From an uncultured Thiotrichaceae bacterium (lineage in GTDB: Bacteria; Pseudomonadota; Gammaproteobacteria; Thiotrichales; Thiotrichaceae): a stretch of DNA of 38,871 nucleotides. Where the stretch lies: contig CACVAY010000039.1 in NCBI GenBank assembly GCA_902727985.1, positions 1-38,871 of the forward strand, written 5' to 3'. The notes beneath the pieces are model-generated. The model was given only the letters and a program-made list of their open reading frames with translations, was not told the DNA's origin and did not search any database. This document shows, in pieces, positions 1 to 9,145 of the stretch (positions are counted from its first letter, which is position 1; every line of letters starts with the position of its first letter). Made by a program: the position numbers and the translations under genes.

Positions 1-921
1 TTCCATGAAGCGTTCGCGTTTTGCGTCTGGTAATTCAGGAAGCGTTGCACGAATTTCTTCAATCCAGCTTTCTTCAATAACAACAGGCAGCAGATCAGGG
101 CAGGGGAAGTAGCGATAATCATTGGCTTCTTCTTTCGATCGCATCGATCTCGTTTCATCTTTGTCTGGATCAAACAAGCGTGTTTCTTGCACGACGGTGC
201 CGCCTGATTCAATCAGATCAATCTGACGTTCGACTTCAAAGTTGATGGCGCGCTCAAGGAAGCGGAAAGAATTCAGGTTTTTGACTTCTGCGCGTGTGCC
301 AAGTTCATCACCATACTTTCGAACCGAAACATTCGCATCGCAACGAAATGAGCCTTCAGCCATGTTGCCATCGCAGATTTCTAGATATTGCACCAGTTCA
401 TGAATCTTTTTCATGTAAGAAACGGCTTCTTTAGCGTTGCTTACATCAGGTTCAGAAACTATTTCTAATAGCGGAGTGCCTGCACGATTTAAATCAATGC
501 CTGTTAGCCCGTGGAAGTCTTCATGCAAAGATTTACCTGCATCTTGTTCCAGATGCGCGCGAGTGATGCCGATGCGCTTCGTTGAGCCATCTTCTAACTC
601 GATATCCAAAAAGCCTGTTTCAACGATGGGTTTGTCGAATTGGCTGATTTGGTAGCCCTGCGGCAAATCAGGATAGAAGTAGTTCTTTCGTGCAAAAATA
701 GAGTCGCGAGATACAGGTGCTTTAATGGCAAGGCCAAACTTGGCAGCCATGCGTACAGCTTCTTTATTCAACACGGGCAAAACACCAGGTAGTGCCAAAT
801 CAACGGCACAGGCTTGTGTGTTTGGTTCTGCACCATAAGCGGTTGATGCGCCAGAAAAGATTTTTGTCTTGGTAGCGAGTTGCGCGTGAATTTCAAGACC
901 AATAACGGTTTCCCAAGTCAT
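1..921 (-). CDS. gatB: Aspartyl/glutamyl-tRNA amidotransferase subunit B, 3' end missing
   Basis: GatB is the kinase/tRNA-binding subunit of GatCAB, which converts Glu-tRNA(Gln) or Asp-tRNA(Asn) to the amidated form in the cytoplasm. The reverse frame from the ATG at 919-921 stays open for 307 codons to the window edge. It begins [15 protein letters not shown] and continues with the family motifs [14 protein letters not shown] and [10 protein letters not shown]. The usual length is about 475-480 residues, so roughly the last 170 residues (helical and tail domains) lie outside. It starts 14 bp after the gatA stop, as the last gene of gatC-gatA-gatB. Truncation is due only to the window edge. 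Confidence 0.97.
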   Translation of the reverse strand, partial: MTWETVIGLEIHAQLATKTKIFSGASTAYGAEPNTQACAVDLALPGVLPVLNKEAVRMAAKFGLAIKAPVSRDSIFARKNYFYPDLPQGYQISQFDKPIVETGFLDIELEDGSTKRIGITRAHLEQDAGKSLHEDFHGLTGIDLNRAGTPLLEIVSEPDVSNAKEAVSYMKKIHELVQYLEICDGNMAEGSFRCDANVSVRKYGDELGTRAEVKNLNSFRFLERAINFEVERQIDLIESGGTVVQETRLFDPDKDETRSMRSKEEANDYRYFPCPDLLPVVIEESWIEEIRATLPELPDAKRERFME

Positions 922-935
922 GATAACGTCCTCGG

Positions 936-2393
936 CTATGCCTGATACGCTGCTGGCATTTGAAGGTGCCAGTCAGTGTTTTGTTGATATTGATGAGCAA
1001 CATTTAAGATTTTTGCTTCATCGAAGTAGTTGCCAATGATCTGTAAGCCAGCAGGCAGTTTATCGGCCATGCCAACTGGCACCGATATGCCTGGCAAGCC
1101 CGCAAGATTGACCGCAATGGTGTAAATATCGGAGAGATACATGGTTACTGGATCATCTGTTTTCTCGCCAATCTTGAAGGCGGTAGTCGGTGCAGTAGGC
1201 CCCATAATGACATCAACTTGTTCGAATGCTTTGGTGAAGTCTTCTGAGATTAGGCGACGAATTTTTTGTGCTTGTAAGTAATACGCATCATAGTAGCCTG
1301 CAGAAAGTGCGTAAGTGCCAACCATAATGCGGCGTAGAACTTCTTCACCGAAGGCTTCACCGCGTGAGCGCATGTACATGTCGGTAAGGTCTTTTGGATC
1401 TTCACAGCGATAGCCATAACGCACGCCATCATAACGCGATAAGTTTGAAGAGCATTCCGCTGGGGCGATAACGTAATAAGCGGGAATAGAAAGGTGGCTA
1501 TTTGGTAAGCTGATTTCAATAACTTCAGCGCCTAGCTTTTTGTATTCAGCAATTGCTTCATCGATAAGTTTCTCGATGTTCCCATCAATCCCATTGCTAA
1601 AGTATTCTTTTGGTAGACCAATCTTCAAACCTTGCAAGGAGTCATTCAGGTTTGCCGCATAGTTAGGCACGGGCTTGTCGATACAGGTTGAATCTTTCTC
1701 ATCAAAGCCAGCCATTGGCTCAAGCAACATCGCGCAATCTTCAGCGCTGCGTCCGAATACGCCAGCCTGATCGAGGCTTGATGCATAAGAGACGATGCCA
1801 AAGCGAGATACGCGTCCGTAAGTGGGTTTTATACCCGTGATGCCGCACATGGAGGCTGGTTGGCGAATCGAGCCACCTGTATCTGTGCCTGTAGCAACTG
1901 GAGCTAAGCGTGCAGCAACACAAGCTGCACTTCCGCCTGATGAACCACCAGGTACGCGATCAGTATCCCATGGGTTTTTTACTGCGCCGTAAAAACTGTT
2001 TTCATTCGATGACCCCATAGCAAACTCGTCCATGTTGAGTTTGCCCAGCATGGGCATGCCTGCTGCATTTAAATTGCTTACCACTGTGGCATCATAAGGG
2101 GCGGTAAAATTATCGAGCATTTTTGAGCCGCAAGAGGTACGTACACCATTCGTGCAGAAAATATCTTTCTGCGCGAGTGGGATGCCCGTTAATGCTCCAG
2201 CACTCCCGTTGGCAATGGATGCATCGGCAACTTTAGCTGCCTCTAAGGCAAGATCCGGTGTTTGTGTAATGAAGCTGTTGAGGTCGTTGTCGTATTTTTT
2301 GATACGCTCAATAAAGTGTTGAGTAAGCTCAACACTTGAAATGTCTTTAGATTGTAATGCTGCAGATAATTCAGCAATGGATTTGTTATGCAT
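936..2393 (-). CDS. gatA: Aspartyl/glutamyl-tRNA amidotransferase subunit A
   Basis: GatA is the glutaminase subunit of GatCAB; it releases ammonia that is channelled to GatB. At 485 residues it is full length. The amidase-signature triad is visible: Lys76 in PLAQKD, Ser151 in the GGSSGGS loop and Ser175 in [10 protein letters not shown], each three residues earlier than Lys79/Ser154/Ser178 of Staphylococcus aureus GatA. The ATG start gives the standard N-terminus (SIAELSAAL). It lies 25 bp after gatC and 14 bp before gatB, so the three are probably one transcript. Nothing looks degraded. Confidence 0.98.
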   Translation of the reverse strand: MHNKSIAELSAALQSKDISSVELTQHFIERIKKYDNDLNSFITQTPDLALEAAKVADASIANGSAGALTGIPLAQKDIFCTNGVRTSCGSKMLDNFTAPYDATVVSNLNAAGMPMLGKLNMDEFAMGSSNENSFYGAVKNPWDTDRVPGGSSGGSAACVAARLAPVATGTDTGGSIRQPASMCGITGIKPTYGRVSRFGIVSYASSLDQAGVFGRSAEDCAMLLEPMAGFDEKDSTCIDKPVPNYAANLNDSLQGLKIGLPKEYFSNGIDGNIEKLIDEAIAEYKKLGAEVIEISLPNSHLSIPAYYVIAPAECSSNLSRYDGVRYGYRCEDPKDLTDMYMRSRGEAFGEEVLRRIMVGTYALSAGYYDAYYLQAQKIRRLISEDFTKAFEQVDVIMGPTAPTTAFKIGEKTDDPVTMYLSDIYTIAVNLAGLPGISVPVGMADKLPAGLQIIGNYFDEAKILNVAHQYQQNTDWHLQMPAAYQA

Positions 2394-2418
2394 GATTGAT
2401 GTCTTTTATGAGTGAGTA

Positions 2419-2706
2419 TCACTCGATCACTTTAGGAACGAGAAAAAGTCCTGCTTCTGTAGCAGGTGCATTTTCCATGAAATGCTCACGTTGGTTTTCT
2501 TCTGTAATTGTGTCAGCACGAAGGCGTTGGCTCATATCTTGAGGGTGAGCCATGGGCGCTATAGCGCTGGTGTCGACATTGTTCATTTGTTCGACCAAAT
2601 CGAGAATGCCTGATAAATTATCGGCGTAGGTATGCATTCTATCTTCTTCGATAGATAGACGTGCTAAATAAGCAATATTTTTTATTTCATCAGTGGTCAA
2701 TGACAT
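2419..2706 (-). CDS. gatC: Aspartyl/glutamyl-tRNA amidotransferase subunit C
   Basis: GatC is the small subunit that wraps the GatA-GatB interface and stabilises the amidotransferase. Its 95 residues match the usual 95-100. The N-terminal SLTTDEIKNIAYLARLSI and the central region ending near APMAHPQDMSQRLR are family features. It is the first gene of the gat operon and is divergent from mreB across 319 bp. The presence of GatCAB implies that this organism makes Gln-tRNA(Gln) and/or Asn-tRNA(Asn) indirectly; which one cannot be decided from this window. Confidence 0.96.
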   Translation of the reverse strand: MSLTTDEIKNIAYLARLSIEEDRMHTYADNLSGILDLVEQMNNVDTSAIAPMAHPQDMSQRLRADTITEENQREHFMENAPATEAGLFLVPKVIE

Positions 2707-2910
2707 GGATATTTCCCTGAAAAATTAAGCGCACAAACTTACCACAGGACACCTTTTCAAGAAACAATGCAAGAGAATTCTTTGTGCTTTCTATGAAAAA
2801 AGGCTACTAACAGTGATTTATGAGGATATTTTGTTGTAAAAAGTGGATAATTTTAGGCCATTGGTCGTATATCAATGGGTCCTTGCGTTTGTCACTTGCC
2901 GAATGCGGCA

Positions 2911-2938
2911 TTGATTGGTACATTAGCTCCGATATTTT
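2911..2938 (+). promoter_or_regulatory. Candidate sigma-70 promoter of mreBCD
   Basis: TTGATT (2911-2916), a 16-bp spacer and TATTTT (2933-2938). A start near 2945 would give an 80-nt leader before mreB. The perfect palindrome AATTGCC-A-GGCAATT lies right at the expected transcript start. Confidence 0.5.
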
Positions 2939-2946
2939 TCACAAGA

Positions 2947-2961
2947 AATTGCCAGGCAATT
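2947..2961. promoter_or_regulatory. 15-bp perfect palindrome in the mreB leader
   Basis: AATTGCC A GGCAATT reads the same on both strands around a single central base, directly after the candidate -10 box. It could be an operator or a short 5' hairpin. No regulator is identified. Confidence 0.35.
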
Positions 2962-3007
2962 CTTAAGAGTTTTCTCAATATCGCTGGGCTGCTCTCATCT
3001 CTGGTAA

Positions 3008-4072
<1,065 letters not shown>

Positions 4073-4117
4073 TTAGGTCATTTTTTACGTCAAATCACTT
4101 TTTAAATAGACAAAATA

Positions 4118-4969
4118 ATGCAATCTAGTGAAGCGATTAAGTACCATACCTACAAATTTTTAATTGTGGTATTTGTCTCGATTTTACTGTTAATAGCAGA
4201 TCATCGAGTTGATCTAACGCATTTGCGTACCGCATTATCTATTGTCATTTACCCTATTCAGTATGTGGTCGATGTCCCTGCTCGTGTTACCCACGCGGTG
4301 GGCGGGTATTTCCAATCACACAGCAGGTTACTTAAGGAAAATAAAGAGCTGAACCGGATCGTGATGGTTTATTCAGCAAAAGACCAGAGCTACCGCTCCA
4401 TTTTTGCTGAAAATGCGCGTTTACGTGACACTTTGGCAATGGGGGTCAAGTCAGAAAGACTCTTTATGATTTCGCACGTCTTGAGCCTGCAAGCAGAGCG
4501 TTTCCGAAGAGCCAGTACGTTAAATCAAGGTACCAATGCGGGGGTTTTCGATGGTCAGGTAGCGCTCTCTGGTAGTGGTATTTATGGGCAAGTGATTGAG
4601 ACAACACCACAAACATCCGTTATTCTCCAATTGGCAGATCCTAAGCATACAATCCCGGTAAGAAATTCACGAACCGGCGCAACAGCATTAGCCGTTGGAA
4701 CGGGGGATGTCAATACAGTCAGGTTAACGAGTATTGATGATGTGGAGCATGTTGAGATTGGTGATTTATATCTTAGCTCCGGACTTGGGCAAGTATTTCC
4801 AAGTGATTACCCTGTCGCGCGTGTTCAGCAAAAACGCTATAACCCATCAGATTCGATGACGATTGTCACTGCAAATACAGTGACTAATTACGGTAAGGTT
4901 CGTGAGGTGCTGCTCACTTGGCGGTCACAGGCTAATGTTTCATCAAAGACGACAGAAGCGGAACAATAG
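4118..4969 (+). CDS. mreC: Rod-shape-determining protein MreC
   Basis: MreC is a bitopic inner-membrane protein whose periplasmic beta-barrels link MreB to the PBP2/RodA elongation machinery. The 283 residues comprise a short cytoplasmic start, one membrane helix near residues 12-30 (FLIVVFVSILLLIADHRV), a coiled-coil region near 70-110, and the periplasmic domain with the family segment GIYGQVIETTPQTS. It sits between mreB and mreD, with only 2 bp before the mreD ATG, so translational coupling is likely. Confidence 0.96.
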   Translation: MQSSEAIKYHTYKFLIVVFVSILLLIADHRVDLTHLRTALSIVIYPIQYVVDVPARVTHAVGGYFQSHSRLLKENKELNRIVMVYSAKDQSYRSIFAENARLRDTLAMGVKSERLFMISHVLSLQAERFRRASTLNQGTNAGVFDGQVALSGSGIYGQVIETTPQTSVILQLADPKHTIPVRNSRTGATALAVGTGDVNTVRLTSIDDVEHVEIGDLYLSSGLGQVFPSDYPVARVQQKRYNPSDSMTIVTANTVTNYGKVREVLLTWRSQANVSSKTTEAEQ

Positions 4970-4971
4970 GC

Positions 4972-5460
4972 ATGGAAAATCTGAGTCTAAAATTTTCAGG
5001 GGCAATATTGCTTTCATTGCTTGGAGCGTTTGTCTTAACGTTGGCGCCTGTTAATGGTGTTTTTGGGCTGTGGCGCCCTGAATGGCTGGTGTTGGTGATA
5101 ATTCATTGGGCTATCTATTTTCCCGACCGTATTAGCTATGTTTTAGTGGGTTTTTTGGGGCTCATGCTAGATGCTGCCTGGCAATTGTCCTTGGGGCAAC
5201 ATTCTTTATCTTTTGTAGTTTTGCTCTATGTTGTTATTCGCTTGAGTGAGCGACTTTCACCTAATTCTTTGCTTCAGCATTTATTTATGGTGTTGGTGGC
5301 AACAAGCGTTTATATGCTGACGAATTTGTGGGTGCTAACAGCAACAGATAATAACCCGGCTAACTGGGGGTATTGGTACCCAGTGTTTACTAGTTTGCTT
5401 ATTTGGCCATTTGTTACCGGATTGCTCAAAAGAATGCATATGGAGAATCAAGGACGTTAG
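4972..5460 (+). CDS. mreD: Rod-shape-determining protein MreD
   Basis: MreD is a small polytopic inner-membrane partner of MreC in the elongasome. The 162 residues are mostly hydrophobic with about five membrane segments; the motif LWRPEWLVLVIIHWAIYFP near residues 33-51 is typical of gammaproteobacterial MreD. It is the last gene of mreBCD. In many relatives maf and rng (cafA) follow mreD; here they do not, and the next genes are a response regulator and fabI. Confidence 0.93.
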   Translation: MENLSLKFSGAILLSLLGAFVLTLAPVNGVFGLWRPEWLVLVIIHWAIYFPDRISYVLVGFLGLMLDAAWQLSLGQHSLSFVVLLYVVIRLSERLSPNSLLQHLFMVLVATSVYMLTNLWVLTATDNNPANWGYWYPVFTSLLIWPFVTGLLKRMHMENQGR

Positions 5461-5494
5461 GGTTTTCTATGTTGTAGAAAAGCAAATTTTAGGG

Positions 5495-5523
5495 TTGACC
5501 CTAGTTTTTCATTTCTGTATTAT
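5495..5523 (+). promoter_or_regulatory. Strong sigma-70 promoter after mreD
   Basis: TTGACC (5495-5500), a 17-bp spacer and TATTAT (5518-5523) form one of the best promoter matches in the window. Transcription would start near 5530, inside a small inverted repeat, about 15 nt before the terminator-like hairpin at 5544-5578. The next start codon on this strand is at 5677. Confidence 0.6.
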
Positions 5524-5580
5524 AGGAGACCTCCTAGCGTAAGGGCGGATTCTGTTAATCAGTTTTCGCCTTTTTTTTCG
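5524..5580 (+). ncRNA. Candidate short leader RNA or attenuator
   Basis: The predicted transcript from the 5495-5523 promoter would run only about 50 nt before a hairpin and T tract. It begins in an inverted repeat (TAGGAG-AC-CTCCTA, starting around the -10 box). Either a tiny RNA is released here or the element attenuates the response-regulator gene at 5677. This is inference from promoter and terminator spacing only; no known RNA family is recognised. Confidence 0.3.
5544..5578 (+). terminator. Rho-independent terminator candidate
   Basis: GGCG (5544-5547) pairs with CGCC (5567-5570). An inner CTG/CAG stem (5552-5554 with 5560-5562) closes a TTAAT loop across a small internal mismatch. Eight T residues (5571-5578) follow. 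The stem is modest in strength. It could end the mreBCD transcript as well as the short RNA from 5495. Confidence 0.55.
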
Positions 5581-5676
5581 TCTGAAATAATGACTAATAA
5601 TTCTTAGAAGTTAATCTATATCGGGTGAGCTGCATTTTAAGGGGCGTTTCTGTGGCGCCACGGAACATTAGAATTC

Positions 5677-6294
5677 ATGATTGAAAAACCAACAATTCAC
5701 ATTATCGATGATGACTCAGCAATTTGTGCTTCTTTGGAGGCTTTATTCTCATCCATTGGGCTTGGTAGCAAGTCCTATCATACAGGTGAGATATTCTTAG
5801 AAGGTTATACTATTCATAGAGTCGGCTGTGTTTTATTGGATGTTAGAATGCCGGGGATGAGTGGCTTACAGGTGCAGCGTGAAATTAATGTCGTTAAGTA
5901 TGCAATGCCAGTGATTATGATGACGGGGCATGCTGATGTTCAGATGGCTGTTGAATCGATGAAAATGGGTGCCTTGAATTTCATTGAAAAGCCGTTTAAT
6001 GAACAGTCCATGATTGACTTGGTTCAAGAGGGGCTTTCAATGGATCAGCAGGGGCGTGAAAAACGTTTGGAGTACAGCGCTTTCAGTGCGCGGATTGCTA
6101 ATCTGACAGACCGTGAACGACAAGTACTTTCATTGGTCATTAAAGAGTTCTCGAACAAGAGTATTGCTGAACAGTTAGGTGTGAGTATCAAGACTGTTGA
6201 ATATCACCGTTCGCACATGATGGAAAAAATGCATGCTAAAAAAATCGTGCATTTGCTTGAAATGTTAAGGGAGTATGAATTTTCTTTTGGTTAG
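5677..6294 (+). CDS. FixJ/NarL-type response regulator, no adjacent kinase
   Basis: A two-component regulator of 205 residues. The N-terminal receiver domain (1-120) has the acidic cluster Asp11-13, phospho-acceptor Asp55 in LLDVRMPG, Thr83 and Lys105 in EKPF. The C-terminal LuxR-type helix-turn-helix (about 135-200) contains LTDRERQVLSLVIKEFSNKS and IAEQLGVSIKTVEYHR. This matches the FixJ/TtrR/StyR subgroup. No histidine kinase is encoded next to it, so its signal is unknown. It is downstream of the promoter/hairpin element at 5495-5578 and upstream of fabI, which has its own promoter. Confidence 0.9.
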   Translation: MIEKPTIHIIDDDSAICASLEALFSSIGLGSKSYHTGEIFLEGYTIHRVGCVLLDVRMPGMSGLQVQREINVVKYAMPVIMMTGHADVQMAVESMKMGALNFIEKPFNEQSMIDLVQEGLSMDQQGREKRLEYSAFSARIANLTDRERQVLSLVIKEFSNKSIAEQLGVSIKTVEYHRSHMMEKMHAKKIVHLLEMLREYEFSFG

Positions 6295-6441
6295 TGTCAC
6301 CTTTCAAAGTGTTGCTTGCATAAATAAGTATGATGGCGTCTGACCTCACTTTACTCCAGCAACGATTCTCTTTAACTTTCCCTTTTTATAATCAACCTAA
6401 CACGGCTTTTTGAGCTGTCTGCATCTGTGTTCCTAATTCAG

Positions 6442-6470
6442 GTGAAATTCCCTTTGAGGGTTGTTATTAT
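6442..6470 (+). promoter_or_regulatory. Candidate fabI promoter
   Basis: GTGAAA (6442-6447), a 17-bp spacer and TATTAT (6465-6470) lie about 38 bp before the fabI ATG, which is preceded by a GAGG ribosome-binding site. Confidence 0.45.
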
Positions 6471-6507
6471 CGCGGTTTGATCTAATTCATCGATTTGAGG
6501 TAAAGAC

Positions 6508-7296
6508 ATGGGATTTCTTTCTGGTAAACGCGCACTAATTGTTGGTATTGCGAGCAACCGATCTATTGCTTATGGGATTGCGAAAGCAATGCATCGTGAA
6601 GGTGCTGAGCTTGCTTTTACCTATCAGAATGAGAAACTCAAATCACGTGTTGAGAAGATCGCTGAAGAGTGTGGCTCATCTATTATTATGCCTTGTGATG
6701 TTTCAACAGATGAAAACATCGAAGCAACCTTTAATGAATTAAAAGAATCCTGGGATACCTTGGATTGCCTGGTTCATGCGGTTGCTTTTGCACCAAAAGA
6801 GCAGCTGAAGGGCAGTATCGTTGATAACACGACCAAAGAAGGCTCAATGATTGCTCATGATATCAGTGCCTATAGTTTGTTAGCTATGGCACGTTATGCG
6901 CGTCCTATGTTGACAGATACTGCTTCTATTATGACCTTAAGTTACTTGGGAGCGGTATCTTCTATCCCAAATTACAACGTTATGGGTATGGCCAAGGCGA
7001 GTCTGGAAGCTGCGGTACGTTTGATGGCTGCGGATCTAGGGCCTGATGGTATCCGCGTTAATGGTATTTCAGCTGGCCCCATTCGTACGCTTGCGGCGGC
7101 GGGTATCGGAGACTTCCGTAAGATGTTGGATCATGTTGCAGACAATGCACCGCTACGTCGTAATGTGACGATTGAGGAGGTGGGTAACGCAGCGGCATTC
7201 CTATGTTCTGATTTGGCAAGCGGTATTACAGGTGAAATCACTTATGTAGACTCTGGATATAGTACTATCGGTATGAGTGGCTACGGTAGCGACTAA
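6508..7296 (+). CDS. fabI: Enoyl-[acyl-carrier-protein] reductase (NADH)
   Basis: FabI performs the last, NADH-dependent reduction of each fatty-acid elongation cycle in the cytoplasm. The 262 residues equal E. coli FabI in length. Visible features: the nucleotide-binding start [20 protein letters not shown], and the catalytic residues Tyr146 (LSYLGA), Tyr156 (PNYNVMG) and Lys163 in the Y-x6-K arrangement. The position equal to E. coli Gly93, part of the triclosan site, is Ala93 (HAVAFAP), while Met159 is kept. GAGGTAAAGAC precedes the ATG. It is convergent with the Met-rich gene. Confidence 0.97.
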   Translation: MGFLSGKRALIVGIASNRSIAYGIAKAMHREGAELAFTYQNEKLKSRVEKIAEECGSSIIMPCDVSTDENIEATFNELKESWDTLDCLVHAVAFAPKEQLKGSIVDNTTKEGSMIAHDISAYSLLAMARYARPMLTDTASIMTLSYLGAVSSIPNYNVMGMAKASLEAAVRLMAADLGPDGIRVNGISAGPIRTLAAAGIGDFRKMLDHVADNAPLRRNVTIEEVGNAAAFLCSDLASGITGEITYVDSGYSTIGMSGYGSD

Positions 7297-7313
7297 TTTC
7301 ATTGCTTCTATGA

Positions 7314-7342
7314 AATGATGCGCCTAATAATAGCGCATCATT
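7314..7342. terminator. Convergent-gene hairpin, possible bidirectional terminator
   Basis: A perfect 10-bp inverted repeat, AATGATGCGC (7314-7323) and GCGCATCATT (7333-7342), with a 9-nt loop lies between the 3' ends of fabI and the Met-rich gene and overlaps the last codons of the latter. No long T run follows on either strand, so the terminator call rests on stem and position. Confidence 0.45.
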
Positions 7343-8196
7343 CCACTATTAAAGGGATTCATGGAGGAGCTGTTGCTTAAAGGGCTTCTGTTAAACGGAC
7401 TCATGCCGCCCCTCATAGGTGAGCCACTAAACGACGATCCCATAGGATTCATTCCAGCGTTCATAGGGTTCATTCCCATGCCCATTGGGCTCATACTTCC
7501 CATAGGATTCATTCCATTGCCCATTGGGCTCATACTTCCCATAGGATTCATTCCATTGCCCATTGGGCTCATACTTCCCATAGGATTCATTCCATTGCCC
7601 ATTGGGCTCATACCTCCCATCGGGTTCATTCCCATGCCCATAGGGCTCATGCCTCCCATAGGATTCATTCCATTGCCCATAGGGTTCATGCCTCCCATAG
7701 GATTCATTCCATTGCCCATAGGGTTCATGCCTCCCATAGGATTCACCCCCATGCCCATTGGGTTCATATTGTTACCCATCATTGGGAGGCTGTTGTTTCC
7801 GCGAAAATTTGTGAAGCGTCCCTGATTACCCCACATTGAAAATTGATTCTGATAAGGATTAAATGAACGGTTCTGCTGATAGGGGTTGCGCGTATTCATG
7901 AAAGCTTGTTGTTGCGAATAATAGGGGTTGGCTTGTTGATAGGGAGAGCCGTAAGGTGTTGAAGGCATTCGTGAGTAGTTGCTCTTATAAGGTGATTGGT
8001 AGCCTTGCATACCTGCATATGGAGGAAGATAAGAGGCACCATAAACGTCATTACAATCTTCTCCAAGCATTTCCTGCATCCAATACATAGGCGTCCATTC
8101 GGGCCAATCTGTACAGCCGAAACGATTGTTACCAAATGCGTTTGCTATAGTCGTAGTCGATAGCAAAAGTGTCCCAATGAGTAATGCTGCTTTCAT
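7324..8196 (-). CDS. Secreted methionine-rich tandem-repeat protein
   Basis: No family assigned. The 290 residues begin with a clear signal peptide (MKAALLIGTLLLSTTTIANA, cleavage expected after ANA). A short ordered-looking stretch follows, with two Cys and several Trp (CTDWPEWTPMYWMQEM, near residues 28-43), then a Tyr/Pro/Gln-rich region. From about residue 140 there are thirteen-residue repeats of the form MNPMGxM(N/S)PMGxG. Such an extracytoplasmic Met-rich chain could bind Cu(I) or be structural; purple-bacterial sulfur-globule envelope proteins are also small, secreted and low in complexity. Both are guesses. The start lies 1 bp after the upstream Nudix/ThiE gene, so it is probably co-transcribed with argJ and that gene. 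Confidence 0.8.
   Translation of the reverse strand: MKAALLIGTLLLSTTTIANAFGNNRFGCTDWPEWTPMYWMQEMLGEDCNDVYGASYLPPYAGMQGYQSPYKSNYSRMPSTPYGSPYQQANPYYSQQQAFMNTRNPYQQNRSFNPYQNQFSMWGNQGRFTNFRGNNSLPMMGNNMNPMGMGVNPMGGMNPMGNGMNPMGGMNPMGNGMNPMGGMSPMGMGMNPMGGMSPMGNGMNPMGSMSPMGNGMNPMGSMSPMGNGMNPMGSMSPMGMGMNPMNAGMNPMGSSFSGSPMRGGMSPFNRSPLSNSSSMNPFNSGMMRYY
7501..7773 (-). repeat. 39-bp tandem repeat, seven units
   Basis: The motif CATAGGATTCATTCC or a close variant recurs at 7501, 7540, 7579, 7618, 7657, 7696 and 7735, an exact 39-bp period. Each unit encodes thirteen residues of the Met-rich protein. The copies at 7501-7617 are almost identical, which suggests recent expansion; later copies differ at a few codons. 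A partial, less regular unit extends back to about 7441. Confidence 0.9.
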
Positions 8197-8197
8197 A

Positions 8198-9139
8198 TTA
8201 GCTCTCCCAGAAGCCTGAAATGGCGGCTACACCCTGTGCGCCGTGTTGTTTTGCGGTCGTTATCTCATCATTACCTAGCCCGCCAAGGGCATAAACAGGC
8301 GTATTAACGTTAGAGACCAGCGTCTGAAAATCCTTCCATCCCATCGGTTTGTTATCTGGATGAGATTGGGTTTTTAAGACGGGTGATAAGAATGCAAACT
8401 CGACTCCTATTTCCTCAGCTCGCTTAAGTTCTTTTACATTATGACAAGATGCTGAGGTGATAATAGCAGATAACCCACCTGCTCGTGGAAGGTCTTGCAT
8501 CAATTGATGACTGGTAAGATGATTACCGTGCTCTCCAGCAACAAAAGCAGGTGGGCTATTTAGTGTAACTATAGCTCCATATTGGCCGGCTTGCTCGATA
8601 ACTTTTTCAGCCATGTCGATATAGCTCGTTGCATCAGCGTTTTTTGCACGAAAGCAAATGAGTTTAATACCGTTTTGCAGAGTCTTATCCAGCTTGCTTA
8701 GGAAGTCTGGTGTTTCACTAAAATCTGGTGTAATTAAACAGCGGGAAGGTTGTTTGATGGCTTTGAGGATTGGGACATTTGCAGCGGGAAAGGTGTAAGC
8801 ATCAATGTTTGAACGAGTCGCCCATTCGGTGAACTGGCCTTCCTTGCCATGGGCATTTCCAGAGAATTGATGAACTTCCCAAACATCCAGCAAGATATGT
8901 TTGTCTGGATAGTCATAACGTATCTGTATGAGAGGTGTGTAATGAGTTGCTTGAATGCCAATCTCCTCAAACAGTTCACGTTTTAGTGCCTGTTCTGCAG
9001 ATTCTCCAGTTTCAACCTTTCCACCAGGAAACTCCCATTTTCCCCCTTGATGTTTGTCGCTCGGGCGTTTTGCCAGAAAGATTTTGTGTTGAGTTTGATC
9101 ATAAATGACGGCAGCTACTACGTGGATTCGCTTCTGCAC
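8198..9139 (-). CDS. Nudix hydrolase fused to a thiamine-phosphate-synthase-like domain
   Basis: A 313-residue two-domain protein. The N-terminal MutT-type domain has a perfect Nudix box: Gly40, Glu46, then REL-x-EE-x-G at 54-61; MutT-type enzymes hydrolyse oxidised dGTP. The C-terminal domain (about 140-313) resembles ThiE/TenI barrels, ending with ALGGLGNDEITTAKQHGAQG. This fusion is known in gammaproteobacteria beside argJ and secA; the role of the ThiE-like half is unsettled. The start is GTG at 9139, preceded by AGGAG inside the argJ 3' end and 6 bp after the argJ stop. Confidence 0.9.
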   Translation of the reverse strand: MQKRIHVVAAVIYDQTQHKIFLAKRPSDKHQGGKWEFPGGKVETGESAEQALKRELFEEIGIQATHYTPLIQIRYDYPDKHILLDVWEVHQFSGNAHGKEGQFTEWATRSNIDAYTFPAANVPILKAIKQPSRCLITPDFSETPDFLSKLDKTLQNGIKLICFRAKNADATSYIDMAEKVIEQAGQYGAIVTLNSPPAFVAGEHGNHLTSHQLMQDLPRAGGLSAIITSASCHNVKELKRAEEIGVEFAFLSPVLKTQSHPDNKPMGWKDFQTLVSNVNTPVYALGGLGNDEITTAKQHGAQGVAAISGFWES

Positions 9140-9145
9140 TTCAGC

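Noticed and set aside
2860-2876. TTGGT...ATCAA upstream of mreB as an FNR box
   Set aside because: The half-sites are spaced 15 bp overall instead of 14 and the left half differs from TTGAT; not a credible dyad.
6508-7296. Ala93 in FabI as a sign of triclosan resistance
   Set aside because: Ala is natural at this position in other sensitive FabI enzymes such as that of Staphylococcus aureus, so the sequence alone does not predict resistance.
7501-7773. Regular direct repeats that might be a CRISPR array
   Set aside because: The 39-bp units are contiguous with no unique spacers and keep one reading frame; they are coding tandem repeats.
7361-7825. 154-codon plus-strand open frame rich in Ile, Pro and Leu opposite the Met-rich gene
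   Set aside because: It mirrors the 39-bp coding repeats. The minus-strand frame has a signal peptide, non-repeat ends and operon spacing, so the antisense frame is a shadow.
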